Assembly (NCBI GenBank): GCA_017461235.1
Contig: JAFTYU010000036.1
Span: 78,629-142,628, forward strand
Source of the DNA: Clostridia bacterium
GTDB lineage: Bacteria > Bacillota > Clostridia > Oscillospirales > Acutalibacteraceae
Direction of reading: 5' to 3'
Length of the DNA stretch: 64,000 nucleotides
The translations under genes were made by a program, and so were the position numbers. Of the stretch, positions 44,759-53,296 are shown in pieces. A model generated the notes under the pieces. It made no database searches. It saw nothing but the letters and a program-made list of their open reading frames with translations, and was not told where the DNA came from. How positions within the stretch are numbered: position 1 is the stretch's first letter; each line of letters opens with the position of its first letter.

Positions 44759-45238
44759 ATGGCAAAAACAGAAATAACAAATATGGTTATGGTTCAGAAT
44801 CCCCATACAAAAGATGTTTTAGTGCAAAGACGCATTAAATACTGGTGCGGAATCACCTTCCCCGGCGGTCACCTTGAAAATGGTGAAAGCCTTTATGACA
44901 GCGCCGTAAGAGAGGTCAAAGAAGAAACGGGTCTGACAGTTAAAAATCTTAAGGCCTGCGGTCTTGTGAATTGGTATAACAACGAAACCCATGACAGATA
45001 CATTGTACATTTTTATAAAACGAACGATTACGAGGGCGAATTACTTAAAGGAACGGACGAGGGTGAAGTGTTTTTCACCCCTATCGAAAGCATTAAAGCA
45101 ATGCCGCTGTCCCCGAACTTCGACAAATATCTCAAGGTATTTTTAAACGATGATATCAATGAAATATATTGTGATTGGAATGAAAAAATGAAAGAGAACG
45201 CAGACGGCGAGCCCGAATGGGATTTTCAATATAAATAA
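44759..45238 (+). CDS. Nudix hydrolase (8-oxo-dGTP diphosphatase type)
   Basis: This 159-aa protein carries the full Nudix box GGHLENGESLYDSAVREV followed by KEETGL, which holds the metal-binding glutamates. The N-terminal NMVMVQNPHTKDVLVQRR resembles MutT-like 8-oxo-dGTP diphosphatases, though the substrate is not certain. GGAG lies 8 nt before the ATG. It is a single gene with its own promoter and a terminator shared with convergent uvrC. Confidence 0.88.
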   Translation: MAKTEITNMVMVQNPHTKDVLVQRRIKYWCGITFPGGHLENGESLYDSAVREVKEETGLTVKNLKACGLVNWYNNETHDRYIVHFYKTNDYEGELLKGTDEGEVFFTPIESIKAMPLSPNFDKYLKVFLNDDINEIYCDWNEKMKENADGEPEWDFQYK

Positions 45239-45241
45239 ATC

Positions 45242-45270
45242 AAAGGAGCAAGTTTTTGGCTTGCTCCTTT
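45242..45270. terminator. bidirectional terminator between the Nudix gene and uvrC
   Basis: An 11-bp perfect stem (AAAGGAGCAAG/CTTGCTCCTTT) has a 7-base loop and lies between two convergent stops. Confidence 0.85.
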
Positions 45271-45272
45271 AC

Positions 45273-47105
45273 TTATTCACCCTTAAACGCTTTTATTATT
45301 TCAATGGCGTTCGCCTCGGTAATACCGGGAACTGACATAAGTTCCGCTTTTGTGGCTTTGCCGATTGCATCCATTGTTTTGAATTTTATCATTAAGTTTC
45401 TTGCTTTCTTTTCTCCGATACCTTTTATCTGCGTAAGGCTCGCCGCGAGCGTTGATTTTTTATGCTTTTTGCGGTGGTACTGAATGGCATAACGGTGAAC
45501 CTCATCCTGAATATTTGTAACAAGGGTAAAGGCTTTTTTTCTTGCATTAAAATCAATTCTGCCATTTCCCGTTGATATCGCCGAAGTTCTGTGCTTACTG
45601 TTTTTAACCATACCAAAAACAGGAACTTCAATTCCGTACTGTTTCATAATAGGCAGAACCGCGTTGACCTGACCTTTACCGCCGTCAAGAAGAATTAAAT
45701 CGGGAAGCCGTGCAAAGCCCACACTTAAGCCATCACTCTGCCCCTTGTGATATTCCTCAAATCTACGGGAGAGTACCTCTGCCATAGAACCGTAGTCATC
45801 CTGACCCGTAAAGCCCTTTATTGCAAAACGCTTGTATGCGCTTTTTAAGGGCCTGCCGTCTTTAAAGACAACCATACCGGCAACGTTATCGCTGCCGCCC
45901 GTATGTGAAATATCATAAGCTTCGATGTATTCGGGAGTCTTGGAAAGACCCAACACCATCGCCAATTCCTCAAGGGCTTCACGATATCTGTCGTTCACAC
46001 GATACTTTTCCGAAAGTTTCTGCATAGCGTTAGACTTGCACATATCTACAAGCTTTGCCTGAGTCCCCTTTTGGGGTATCACAATACTGACATTACTTCC
46101 GCGCTTTTCGGAAAGCCATTTTTCAATACTTTCCTTGCCGTCAACCTCACCGTCAATCTCAATTCTCGGCGGTACGTTTCTGCTCATAGAATAATATGAT
46201 ACAAGAAGCTCGGCACGCATCACAGGCAATGCTTCCCCTTCATCCGTAAAGAAATGCTCACTATCACAAAGACTGTTATTCTCAAACCGCAAAACAGCGA
46301 AACAGGATTTGCCATCCATTGCGCAAAGTGCGAAAACATCCTGCTCTTTGTAAGTAGAGAAAACGACCTTCTGACTACTGCCGACCTTTTCTATGCTTTT
46401 TATGGTATCCCTTAATTTTGCCGCTTTTTCAAACTCAAGATTTTCTGCTGCAGCTTCCATCTGCAAAGTGAGTTTTCTGATAGTTTCTTTTCCACCGTAT
46501 TTAAGAAATTCAATGGCACCGTCAACATTTTCAAGGTATTCACCTAAACTCAGCCTTCCGGAGCAAGGAGCGCAACAAATGCCGAGATGATAATTAAGAC
46601 AGGGTCTCTCCTTACCTATATCACGCGGAAAAACCTTGTTGCACGTCGGAAGTTTATAAATTTTCTTCGCCTGCTCAACTGCCTTTGTTACCGAAAAGCC
46701 CGCGGTATAAGGTCCCATATAATCGGCGTTATCATCATCCTTCTGCAGCACGGCATAAACATTACGCCATCCACGTGTGATTTTAATATAACTGAAGCCC
46801 TTACTGTCCTTTAAAAGTATGTTGTATTTGGGCATATTCTGCTTGATAAGGCTACACTCAAGCACCAATGCTTCAAACTCACTATCAGTGAGTATATAGT
46901 CAAAATCCTGCACATTTTCAACCATTCTGCGCACTTTTGTAAGATGCTTTTCCTGAGAGCCGAAATACTGACTGACTCTGTTTTTAAGAGCTTTTGCCTT
47001 ACCGATGTATATAATCTGCCCTGTTTTGTCTTTCATTATATAAACACCCGGGGTAAGGGGCAACTTATTGGCTTTGTCTTTTAATCTGCGAAGTCTTTGT
47101 TCCAT
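45273..47105 (-). CDS. uvrC: excinuclease ABC subunit C
   Basis: This 610-aa UvrC makes both incisions in nucleotide excision repair. The GIY-YIG domain is at the N-terminus (TPGVYIMKDKTG, IIYIGKAKALKNR), followed by a UVR motif (AAENLEFEKAAKLRD), the RNase H-like domain (YDISHTGGSDNVAGMVVF, LLDGGKGQVNAV) and C-terminal helix-hairpin-helix motifs (IKGIGEKKARNLM). ATG 47105 follows AAGGTGGTGAG. The longer start at 47195 would run through a terminator hairpin and is rejected. Confidence 0.96.
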   Translation of the reverse strand: MEQRLRRLKDKANKLPLTPGVYIMKDKTGQIIYIGKAKALKNRVSQYFGSQEKHLTKVRRMVENVQDFDYILTDSEFEALVLECSLIKQNMPKYNILLKDSKGFSYIKITRGWRNVYAVLQKDDDNADYMGPYTAGFSVTKAVEQAKKIYKLPTCNKVFPRDIGKERPCLNYHLGICCAPCSGRLSLGEYLENVDGAIEFLKYGGKETIRKLTLQMEAAAENLEFEKAAKLRDTIKSIEKVGSSQKVVFSTYKEQDVFALCAMDGKSCFAVLRFENNSLCDSEHFFTDEGEALPVMRAELLVSYYSMSRNVPPRIEIDGEVDGKESIEKWLSEKRGSNVSIVIPQKGTQAKLVDMCKSNAMQKLSEKYRVNDRYREALEELAMVLGLSKTPEYIEAYDISHTGGSDNVAGMVVFKDGRPLKSAYKRFAIKGFTGQDDYGSMAEVLSRRFEEYHKGQSDGLSVGFARLPDLILLDGGKGQVNAVLPIMKQYGIEVPVFGMVKNSKHRTSAISTGNGRIDFNARKKAFTLVTNIQDEVHRYAIQYHRKKHKKSTLAASLTQIKGIGEKKARNLMIKFKTMDAIGKATKAELMSVPGITEANAIEIIKAFKGE

Positions 47106-47122
47106 AATACTCACCACCTTTG

Positions 47123-47157
47123 AAAAAAATAGGCGGTAAAGGTTACCCTTCACCGCC
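47123..47157 (-). terminator. terminator of the HPr gene
   Basis: The stem GGCGGTaAAGG/CCcTTcACCGCC (47132-47157) is followed on the minus strand by TATTTTTTTC. It lies just upstream of the uvrC ribosome site. Confidence 0.8.
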
Positions 47158-47172
47158 CTTTTTATAATTTGA

Positions 47173-47436
47173 TTATTCTGCGAAACCGCTTTCAACGAGT
47201 GCTACAAGAGCATTAACTGCCTGTTCTTCGTCAACACCGCCGGCAATAATGCGGATATCTGTGCCGCCCATAATACCAAGAGAAAGAACACCGAGAAGGC
47301 TCTTTGCGTTAACACGTCTTTCTTCTTTCTCAAGCCAGATAGAAGATTTAAATTCGTTTGCTTTCTGGATAAAGAAAGTTGCAGGGCGTGCATGAAGGCC
47401 AACCTGATTCTGAACTGTTACATCTTTAACGTACAT
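47173..47436 (-). CDS. ptsH: phosphocarrier protein HPr
   Basis: This 87-aa HPr has the phosphoryl-accepting His 15 in GLHARPA and the regulatory Ser 46 in NAKSLLGVLSLGI, so it could act both in PTS sugar transport and in carbon catabolite control. Length is normal. It stands alone with promoter and terminator, without ptsI beside it. The GH4 enzyme elsewhere in the window would need phospho-sugars, which a PTS could supply. Confidence 0.94.
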   Translation of the reverse strand: MYVKDVTVQNQVGLHARPATFFIQKANEFKSSIWLEKEERRVNAKSLLGVLSLGIMGGTDIRIIAGGVDEEQAVNALVALVESGFAE

Positions 47437-47507
47437 AATATTTCTCCCACATTCAATAGATTATTGTTTAATAAAAGTTATGTGCAGACCATCTGAACAT
47501 CTATTAT

Positions 47508-47535
47508 ATTATATCACCAAATAAATTTTAGTCAA
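47508..47535 (-). promoter_or_regulatory. sigma-A promoter of ptsH
   Basis: On the minus strand TTGACT (47530-47535) and TATAAT (47508-47513) are 16 bp apart, about 70 nt before the start codon. The rest of the gap to trmD is AT-rich, with no other clear signal. Confidence 0.7.
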
Positions 47536-47678
47536 CGAAAAAACGCCAACCTTTTGTGCATTTTGCAATAATTCGGATGGAATACTAAACCTTTTTCAAA
47601 AAAATAAATCTTATTTGTGCAAAATCACCACAATTGTAGAAACATATTATTGAAGATATACAATAATATAGTGAAGAT

Positions 47679-48425
47679 TCATTCACTATGACTTTGTTTA
47701 GCCTTTAATTCATCTAAAAATTGACGCTCTTTTTTATCCAGTTCTGCATTATCCAACAGCTCAGGTCTGCGCTCCAGCGTGCGCTCTATAGAGCGTTCTC
47801 TCTGCCATTTTTTTATATTGGCGTGGTGACCGGATGAAAGCACCTGCGGCACTTCCATATTATGCCACACAGGTGGTTTTGTATATTGGGGATATTCCAA
47901 AAGAGAAGAATAATGACTCTCTCCCATAAAGCCCTCCGGCTCGGACAGAACACCGGGCAACATACGTGATACAGCATCTGCGAGTATCATAGCAGGCATT
48001 TCGCCCCCTGTCACAACATAATCACCTATTGATATTTCTTCATCAACAATTTCATCAATAACGCGTTGGTCAACGCCTTCATATCTTCCGCAAAGTATTG
48101 CAATACTGGGGAGTTCGGAAAGCTCTTTAACGCGTTCCTGCGTGAGAGTTTTACCACAGGGTGACATATATATCAGGTAGGGTCTTTTTTCTGTTTCACC
48201 ACATATTTTCATAAAACAAGCATATATTGGCTGTGGCATCATAAGCATACCTGCACCACCACCATATGGTGTATCATCCACCTGATTGCGTCTGTTTACG
48301 GCAAAGTCACGAATCTGATGAAAGTTGATTTCAACCTTACCCGTATCTCTCGCTCTGCCGATTATACTCTCACCCATTACCGCTTCGCACATCTGCGGAA
48401 AGAGTGTCATAATATCAATTCTCAT
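47679..48425 (-). CDS. trmD: tRNA m1G37 methyltransferase TrmD
   Basis: This 248-aa SPOUT-knot methyltransferase prevents frameshifting by methylating G37 of tRNA. It shows MRIDIMTLFPQMCEAV at the start, VDDTPYGGGAGMLM, ILCGRYEGVDQRV, the knot EISIGDYVVTGGEMPAM and the C-terminal SGHHANIKKWQRERS. ATG 48425 follows AGGGGG by 7 nt and overlaps the end of rimM; a start at 48473 is too long. Confidence 0.96.
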   Translation of the reverse strand: MRIDIMTLFPQMCEAVMGESIIGRARDTGKVEINFHQIRDFAVNRRNQVDDTPYGGGAGMLMMPQPIYACFMKICGETEKRPYLIYMSPCGKTLTQERVKELSELPSIAILCGRYEGVDQRVIDEIVDEEISIGDYVVTGGEMPAMILADAVSRMLPGVLSEPEGFMGESHYSSLLEYPQYTKPPVWHNMEVPQVLSSGHHANIKKWQRERSIERTLERRPELLDNAELDKKERQFLDELKAKQSHSE

Positions 48426-48933
48426 CGAAAAGCCCCCTAAGCGGACGTATAAACACCTTGTTCTGCGCCACATCGCACTTTATTACCACGTCTTTTATTG
48501 CAGGAATAAGCACTTCTTTTTCATCGGGTGTGTTTATATACCATATATCATTAGCCATACCCGAATCAATATCCTTAATAACGCCGTAGCAGATATTGTT
48601 ATCATCGGCATCAAAAACATCGCAACCGATAAGTTCCGATATAAACCATTTACCTTCAGGTAAATTAACGTCGGTGCGTTTCATAAAGAGAACCGTATTT
48701 TTAAGTGCTTTTGCAGCTTCAACCGTATCTACACCGGATAATTTCAACACGGCAACATTACCGTGTGGACGACAAGCCAGAACTTTAAAAGATTGATTTC
48801 CTTTTTCATCACGGTACAATGTTTTGAACTTTTTAACAAATTCAGGACCGTCGCACCACGGGTTAAGGCGCACCTCGCCCCTTATTCCGTGTGTGCTGAC
48901 AATCTGCCCTATTTCAAGATATTCTTTAATCAT
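48415..48933 (-). CDS. rimM: ribosome maturation factor RimM
   Basis: This 172-aa protein binds S19 and aids 30S head maturation. It starts IKEYLEIGQIVSTHGIRGEV, the RimM signature, and the C-terminal PRC-barrel part includes WYINTPDEKEVLIPAIKDVV. ATG 48933 follows AGGTG; GTG 48942 overlaps that site. It overlaps trmD by 11 nt. A strong hairpin with a U-tract lies just upstream, between it and khpA. Confidence 0.94.
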   Translation of the reverse strand: MIKEYLEIGQIVSTHGIRGEVRLNPWCDGPEFVKKFKTLYRDEKGNQSFKVLACRPHGNVAVLKLSGVDTVEAAKALKNTVLFMKRTDVNLPEGKWFISELIGCDVFDADDNNICYGVIKDIDSGMANDIWYINTPDEKEVLIPAIKDVVIKCDVAQNKVFIRPLRGLFDEN

Positions 48934-48944
48934 ATTATTCACCT

Positions 48945-48984
48945 GAAAAAAGACCTTCCGGACAGTTTTCTGTACGAAAGGTCT
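48945..48984 (-). terminator. terminator-like hairpin between khpA and rimM
   Basis: A 15-bp stem with two mismatches (48951-48965 with 48970-48984, AGACCTT/AAGGTCT) is followed on the minus strand by TTTTTTC and then the rimM ribosome site. It probably lowers expression of rimM-trmD relative to rpsP-khpA. Confidence 0.75.
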
Positions 48985-49014
48985 TTTGGGTTTTGCGCTT
49001 ATCGACGCCTATTA

Positions 49015-49257
49015 TCAGTCAATATCGACCTGTATTTTAACATCATTGCGTATCGCCGCCGCACGCATAACTGTACGGATTGCTTTAGCAATTCTGCCCT
49101 GTTTACCAATAACCCTACCCATATCATCGGGACCTACGTGAAGATGATAAACAGTCACACCTTCCTCGTTGGGTTCGTCAACAATGACCCGGACAGCGTC
49201 GGGAGTCTCAACAAGACCCTTTGCGACTGTCTCAAGCAATTCTTTCATTACAGCCAC
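49015..49257 (-). CDS. khpA: KH-domain RNA-binding protein KhpA
   Basis: This 80-aa single KH-domain protein has the GxxG loop GRVIGKQGRIAKAIRTVM and belongs to the KhpA/YlqC group. These proteins bind RNA, usually with KhpB/Jag, and influence cell division. It lies between rpsP and rimM as in most Firmicutes. Confidence 0.93.
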   Translation of the reverse strand: MAVMKELLETVAKGLVETPDAVRVIVDEPNEEGVTVYHLHVGPDDMGRVIGKQGRIAKAIRTVMRAAAIRNDVKIQVDID

Positions 49258-49263
49258 CCTTAA

Positions 49264-49509
49264 TTACTTAATGATGTTCTGCTTTTTAAGAATAGCACGA
49301 ACAGTATCAGTGGGCTGAGCGCCGTTCTGAATCCATTTTGTAACCTTTTCTGCATCGATTTTGATTTCAGCGGGATCGCTTACGGGGTTGTAGTAACCAA
49401 CCTCTTCAATGAAGCGGCCATCACGGGGATAACGTGAATCTGCTACAACTACACGATAGAAAGGTGCTTTCTTTGCGCCCATACGGCGAAGACGAATTTT
49501 TACTGCCAT
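49264..49509 (-). CDS. rpsP: 30S ribosomal protein S16
   Basis: The 81-aa S16 begins [20 protein letters not shown] and has [20 protein letters not shown]. It lies six bases upstream of khpA in the ffh-rpsP-khpA-rimM-trmD cluster. Confidence 0.98.
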   Translation of the reverse strand: MAVKIRLRRMGAKKAPFYRVVVADSRYPRDGRFIEEVGYYNPVSDPAEIKIDAEKVTKWIQNGAQPTDTVRAILKKQNIIK

Positions 49510-49562
49510 TTTAATTACCTCCGAAAAGTTAAATAATAATAAACTAATTTATATTAAACACA

Positions 49563-49650
49563 CCTGTGTTTAAAGACTTATTATAAAATGAAGTGTTGCA
49601 CAATGAAGTTGCACTTTGTGCAAACACGATGTAAAACGGTGTTTTACATT
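49563..49650 (-). repeat. hairpin/ATGAAG-type intergenic repeats between ffh and rpsP
   Basis: The gap has two alternative stems sharing GTTGCAC/GTGCAAAC sequence around 49594-49626 and a separate hairpin ATGTAAAAC/GTTTTACAT (49630-49650) that includes the ffh stop codon. The stems are separated by ATGAAG/ATG spacers. A third hairpin (AAACACAcctGTGTTT) lies at 49556-49571. No strong U-tract follows, so these look like intergenic repeats rather than one clean terminator. Confidence 0.5.
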
Positions 49651-51026
49651 GGGAATCCACCCATGCCGCCGGGCATTCCACCGGGCATTCCGCCGCCCAT
49701 ACCCATACGTTGCATACGTTTCATCATTTTTTTGGAATTTTTGCCGTTAAGCTGTTTATAAAGCTTCTGCATTGAACGATACTGATTAAGAAGTCTGTTG
49801 ACATCTTCAACCTGCATACCGCAACCTGCGGCAATTCTGCGTTTACGTGAAGGATTGATAATATCGGGATTTTCACGTTCCTTCATAGTCATTGAACGAA
49901 TAATCGCCATTGTATAATCAATCTGTCTGTCATCAATATCGGTATCCTTAACCTTTTTGTTAAGTCCGGGAATCAATGAAATAATATCCTTCATCGGTCC
50001 CATCTTACGCATTTCTTCAAACTGCATAAGCATATCATTAAGGTCAAGTTTATTCTGACGAAGCTTCTTTTCAAGCTCTTCCGCTTTCTTTTCATCAAGG
50101 GCTGTTTCTGCCTTTTCGATGAGTGAAAGAACGTCACCCATACCGAGAATACGGCTTGCCATACGATCGGGATGGAAAACATCAAGGTCTGCGAGTTTTT
50201 CGCCCACACCTATAAATTTAATAGGCTTGCCTGTTACTGCCCTTGCAGAAAGAGCCGCACCGCCTCGGGTGTCACCGTCAAGCTTTGTGAGCACAAGACC
50301 ATCGATACCTAAAGCATCGTTGAAGCTTGAAGCAACCGTAACGGCATCCTGACCGAGCATAGAGTCGATAACAAGCAAAATTTCGTGGGGTTTAACTGTT
50401 GATTTTATATCTTTGAGCTCCTGCATAAGCTGCTCGTCAATATGCAAACGACCTGCAGTATCAAGGAAGACGTAGTCATAACCATTATCCTTTGCAAGCC
50501 TGATTGCTTCGGCAGCTATTTTAACAGGATTCTCTGTACCCATTTCAAAAACGGGAACTCCGATCTGTTCACCGACAACCTGCAACTGTTTAATAGCGGC
50601 AGGACGGTAAATATCGCAGGCTACAAGAAGTGGTCTGTGACCTTGTTCTTTGAGCCTTAAGGCAATTTTTGCACTATGTGTTGTTTTACCTGAACCCTGA
50701 AGACCGCACATCATAACTACCGTAGGTGGATGGGGCGCAGATGCAAGTCGCGCCTGTGTACCACCCATAAGAGCGGTAAGCTCCTCGTTTACGATTTTTA
50801 TAACCATCTGTGCAGGAGTAAGGCTTTCCATAACCTTTGCACCGATAGCGCGCTCGGTTACGGAATTGGTAAAATCCTTGGCAACTTTGTAGTTAACGTC
50901 CGCTTCAAGAAGTGCAAGGCGCACCTCGCGCATGGCATCGCGAACATCGGATTCTGTAAGGCTACCCTTACTTTTTAACTTTTTAAAGGCATTATCGAGT
51001 CTGTCTGAAAGTCCTTCAAAAGCCAC
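49644..51026 (-). CDS. ffh: signal recognition particle protein Ffh
   Basis: This 460-aa SRP GTPase binds signal peptides and SRP RNA and pairs with FtsY. The NG domain has GLQGSGKTTHSAKIA, DTAGR and TKLDGDTRGGAAL. The M domain is Met-rich and ends in the Gly/Met/Pro repeat GGMPGGMPGGMGGFPM. The start is GTG 51026, 8 nt after TAGGAGG. It follows ylxM by 11 nt. Confidence 0.97.
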   Translation of the reverse strand: MAFEGLSDRLDNAFKKLKSKGSLTESDVRDAMREVRLALLEADVNYKVAKDFTNSVTERAIGAKVMESLTPAQMVIKIVNEELTALMGGTQARLASAPHPPTVVMMCGLQGSGKTTHSAKIALRLKEQGHRPLLVACDIYRPAAIKQLQVVGEQIGVPVFEMGTENPVKIAAEAIRLAKDNGYDYVFLDTAGRLHIDEQLMQELKDIKSTVKPHEILLVIDSMLGQDAVTVASSFNDALGIDGLVLTKLDGDTRGGAALSARAVTGKPIKFIGVGEKLADLDVFHPDRMASRILGMGDVLSLIEKAETALDEKKAEELEKKLRQNKLDLNDMLMQFEEMRKMGPMKDIISLIPGLNKKVKDTDIDDRQIDYTMAIIRSMTMKERENPDIINPSRKRRIAAGCGMQVEDVNRLLNQYRSMQKLYKQLNGKNSKKMMKRMQRMGMGGGMPGGMPGGMGGFPM

Positions 51027-51037
51027 GGTGCAACCTC

Positions 51038-51400
51038 CTATTCATCAAGTGAGTCAATAGCGGATTTGATACTTACAACCGCATCATTAACTTCTCTTGA
51101 AAGAGAAAAACTCATATTGTAATTATTGATGGCTTCTGTGCTCTCCCTGATAGAGTTAAGCACTTCGTTCACTTTACGTGAGCGTTCGGCAAAGCCAAGC
51201 TTATTTTCCATATCATAAAGCTGGGCCTCGGCACGTTTCACGGCATCGCGCACGCCCTGCCTTGTGATACCTTCGTTTTGAGCAATTTCGGAAAGTGAAA
51301 GGTCATCGTTATAATAATACTCAATAAATTTGCGTTGGTTCTCTGTAAGCATTTCGCCGTAGTAATCCGCAAGCAAAACAACATCGAGATTTTTAGCCAA
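51038..51400 (-). CDS. ylxM: YlxM/p13 family DNA-binding protein
   Basis: This 120-aa protein has a sigma-70 region 4-like helix-turn-helix (LLADYYGEMLTENQRKFIEY, then LSEIAQNEGITRQGVRDAVK), typical of YlxM, which is encoded before ffh and linked to the SRP pathway. I choose TTG 51400 because AAAGGAGAGG precedes it. Its leader is almost entirely a hairpin. Confidence 0.88.
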   Translation of the reverse strand: MAKNLDVVLLADYYGEMLTENQRKFIEYYYNDDLSLSEIAQNEGITRQGVRDAVKRAEAQLYDMENKLGFAERSRKVNEVLNSIRESTEAINNYNMSFSLSREVNDAVVSIKSAIDSLDE

Positions 51401-51414
51401 AATAACCTCTCCTT

Positions 51415-51452
51415 TCAAAAACTCCTGTAAAGAACTTTAACTTTACAGGAGT
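51415..51452 (-). terminator. attenuator-like hairpin in the ylxM-ffh leader
   Basis: A 12-bp perfect stem (ACTCCTGTAAAG/CTTTACAGGAGT) is followed on the minus strand by TTTTG and then the ylxM ribosome site. The promoter -10 box lies only 3 bp upstream, so the hairpin begins at or near the first transcribed base. Confidence 0.7.
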
Positions 51453-51454
51453 GC

Positions 51455-51483
51455 ATTATAACAGAGTATTATGTGTTTGTCAA
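51455..51483 (-). promoter_or_regulatory. sigma-A promoter of ylxM-ffh
   Basis: On the minus strand TTGACA (51478-51483) and TATAAT (51455-51460) are perfect consensus boxes 17 bp apart. Confidence 0.85.
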
Positions 51484-51491
51484 GAGTTATT

Positions 51492-52568
51492 TTAATTCTC
51501 TATATTATCTAAAATAAAACTATCAACATTCATCCAATATTTTTCGGTTTTCCTTGACATTGCACCGCAATGTGAGGCGCCGCTTATATGAAGATGGTCG
51601 CTGCCTTCAACCGTGCAAGCCTCGTACATATCATTACTGTGCTCCACGGGAACAATTCTGTCATCACCGCCGTGAATAAAAAGAATAGGGAACGCAGATT
51701 TGCGAACCTGTTCAATAACATCAACGTCCTTGAACTTCCAATCATTGACGATACCATTATATGTTGATGCAATACTCACCAACGGAAATGACGGAAGTTT
51801 ATACATTTCTTTTGCATTTTCTTTAAACAAATCGTGAAGATTTGCATAGGCACTATCCGATATAATCCCCTTCACATTATCAGGCATTTCAAGAGAGGAT
51901 GCCATAAGCACAGTTGAACCGCCAAGACCCATACCATACAGGAATATTGCGGAATCCGCATCTTCTTCAACTATCATATTGACCCAATCCGCAATATCGT
52001 AACGCTCCCTGTAACCAAAAGTGGTTTTTTCGTATTCACTTTCACCGAAACCACGGGACTCGGGAAGCAAAACGTTAAATCCCAAATCAAAAAAGTGATG
52101 GGCAAACACCGCCATATCGCGTGCATTGGCAGTCATAGAGTGACATATAATTACATAACTGTGTGATGTTGAATAATTCTTCAAAGAGAATCCATGAAGA
52201 CTTTTATCTTCGCTGTTCCTCAAAAACACGTCTTCGGCATTGCTGTCAAACCAATCAAGATACTCCTGTTCAGACAAAGGCTCTCTGAGAACATTCCTGG
52301 ATTTTTCGGTTTTCAGAAACATTTCCGGCTCTGTAACAACAGCAGAAACTGCAATACCTGCCACAGTTTCCCATGCAAGAGTAATTACAATCACTGCGGC
52401 TATAACCGAAGCGATAATTCTTTTATTAAAAATACGCCTTAAAAATATGCGAAGTTTCGATTCTTCGTAATACTCATCATCGTACTCATCGTTCTGCACA
52501 GCTTCATCATAATTATCATATTCAGGCTCCTGAATATACTGATTTTCAACTTCTGTTTTCAACTTCAT
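51492..52568 (-). CDS. membrane-anchored alpha/beta hydrolase-fold protein lacking the nucleophile Ser
   Basis: This 358-aa protein has an acidic, Tyr/Asp/Glu-rich cytoplasmic N-terminus, one membrane helix (about 50-75, IIASVIAAVIVITLAW) and an extracytoplasmic alpha/beta-hydrolase domain (oxyanion region IICHSMTANARDM, LLPESRGFGESE). At the nucleophile elbow, where GxSxG is expected, it reads YGMGLGGSTVL, with Gly in place of Ser. The acid (HGGDDRIVP) and His (GASHCGAM) are kept. It may be non-catalytic, or use the Ser four residues later. ATG 52568 follows AAGGTGG. Confidence 0.82.
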   Translation of the reverse strand: MKLKTEVENQYIQEPEYDNYDEAVQNDEYDDEYYEESKLRIFLRRIFNKRIIASVIAAVIVITLAWETVAGIAVSAVVTEPEMFLKTEKSRNVLREPLSEQEYLDWFDSNAEDVFLRNSEDKSLHGFSLKNYSTSHSYVIICHSMTANARDMAVFAHHFFDLGFNVLLPESRGFGESEYEKTTFGYRERYDIADWVNMIVEEDADSAIFLYGMGLGGSTVLMASSLEMPDNVKGIISDSAYANLHDLFKENAKEMYKLPSFPLVSIASTYNGIVNDWKFKDVDVIEQVRKSAFPILFIHGGDDRIVPVEHSNDMYEACTVEGSDHLHISGASHCGAMSRKTEKYWMNVDSFILDNIEN

Positions 52569-52662
52569 ATGTTCCACCTTATGTTTTTTTATATAATAAC
52601 ATATACCCTGCCTTAAAATCAACGAATACCATACAAATTAACAGTGAATTTTTATTTTCCTG

Positions 52663-52691
52663 TTGACATACCTGTTCAAAAGATTTATAAT
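52663..52691 (+). promoter_or_regulatory. sigma-A promoter of mntP
   Basis: TTGACA (52663-52668) and TATAAT (52686-52691) are consensus and 17 bp apart, 29 nt before the ATG. The leader is too short to hold a manganese riboswitch. Confidence 0.85.
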
Positions 52692-52720
52692 CGCATTTCA
52701 ATGGATTGTGAGGGATTTTT

Positions 52721-53296
52721 ATGAATATTTTTGAAGCCGTTCTTCTCGCGGTAAGTCTTTCTATGGACGCTTTCGCCGTTGCGCTTTGCAAGGGTCTGGC
52801 TATTAAAAAAATTAATTTTAAAAAATGCCTGATTGTTGGCATATGGTTTGGTTCTTTCCAGGCGATTATGCCTCTGACAGGCTTTCTTTTAGGCAGTACT
52901 TTTGCAGAAAAAATAACAGCCTTCAGTCATTGGATAGCCTTCATATTGCTTGCCATAATCGGTGCTAATATGATAAAGGAATCTTTTGAAAAAGATGAAA
53001 AAACTCTCGATGATTCTTTAGGTATTAAAACAATGCTTATTATGGCTATTGCCACAAGCATAGATGCTCTCGCCGCAGGAGTAAGTATGGCTTTTACGGA
53101 GTTCAATCCCCCTTGGTTCGTGTATCTCACCTTTATATTAATAGGTATAATTACAATGTCTCTTTCCGCAATCGGCGTTAAGATAGGCAATATCTTTGGT
53201 ACAAAATTCAAGTCAAAAGCCGAGTTCGTGGGCGGTTTGGTGCTTATACTTTTAGGTCTTAAGACATTGCTTGAAGGGTTAGGAATATTAAAATAA
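52721..53296 (+). CDS. mntP: manganese efflux pump MntP
   Basis: This 191-aa, six-helix membrane protein exports Mn2+. It shows the two internal repeats of the family with metal-site residues: VSLSMDAFAVALCKGL near the N-terminus and ATSIDALAAGVSMAF in the second half. GAGGGA precedes the ATG. Its stop codon is the point at which the second repeat element begins. Confidence 0.94.
   Translation: MNIFEAVLLAVSLSMDAFAVALCKGLAIKKINFKKCLIVGIWFGSFQAIMPLTGFLLGSTFAEKITAFSHWIAFILLAIIGANMIKESFEKDEKTLDDSLGIKTMLIMAIATSIDALAAGVSMAFTEFNPPWFVYLTFILIGIITMSLSAIGVKIGNIFGTKFKSKAEFVGGLVLILLGLKTLLEGLGILK

Noticed and set aside
45273-47195. uvrC with the 30-residue longer N-terminus
   Set aside because: The extension runs through the ptsH terminator hairpin and overlaps ptsH; ATG 47105 has a strong ribosome site and fits the family.
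52692-52720. yybP-ykoY manganese riboswitch before mntP
   Set aside because: The leader is under 30 nt, too short for the element.
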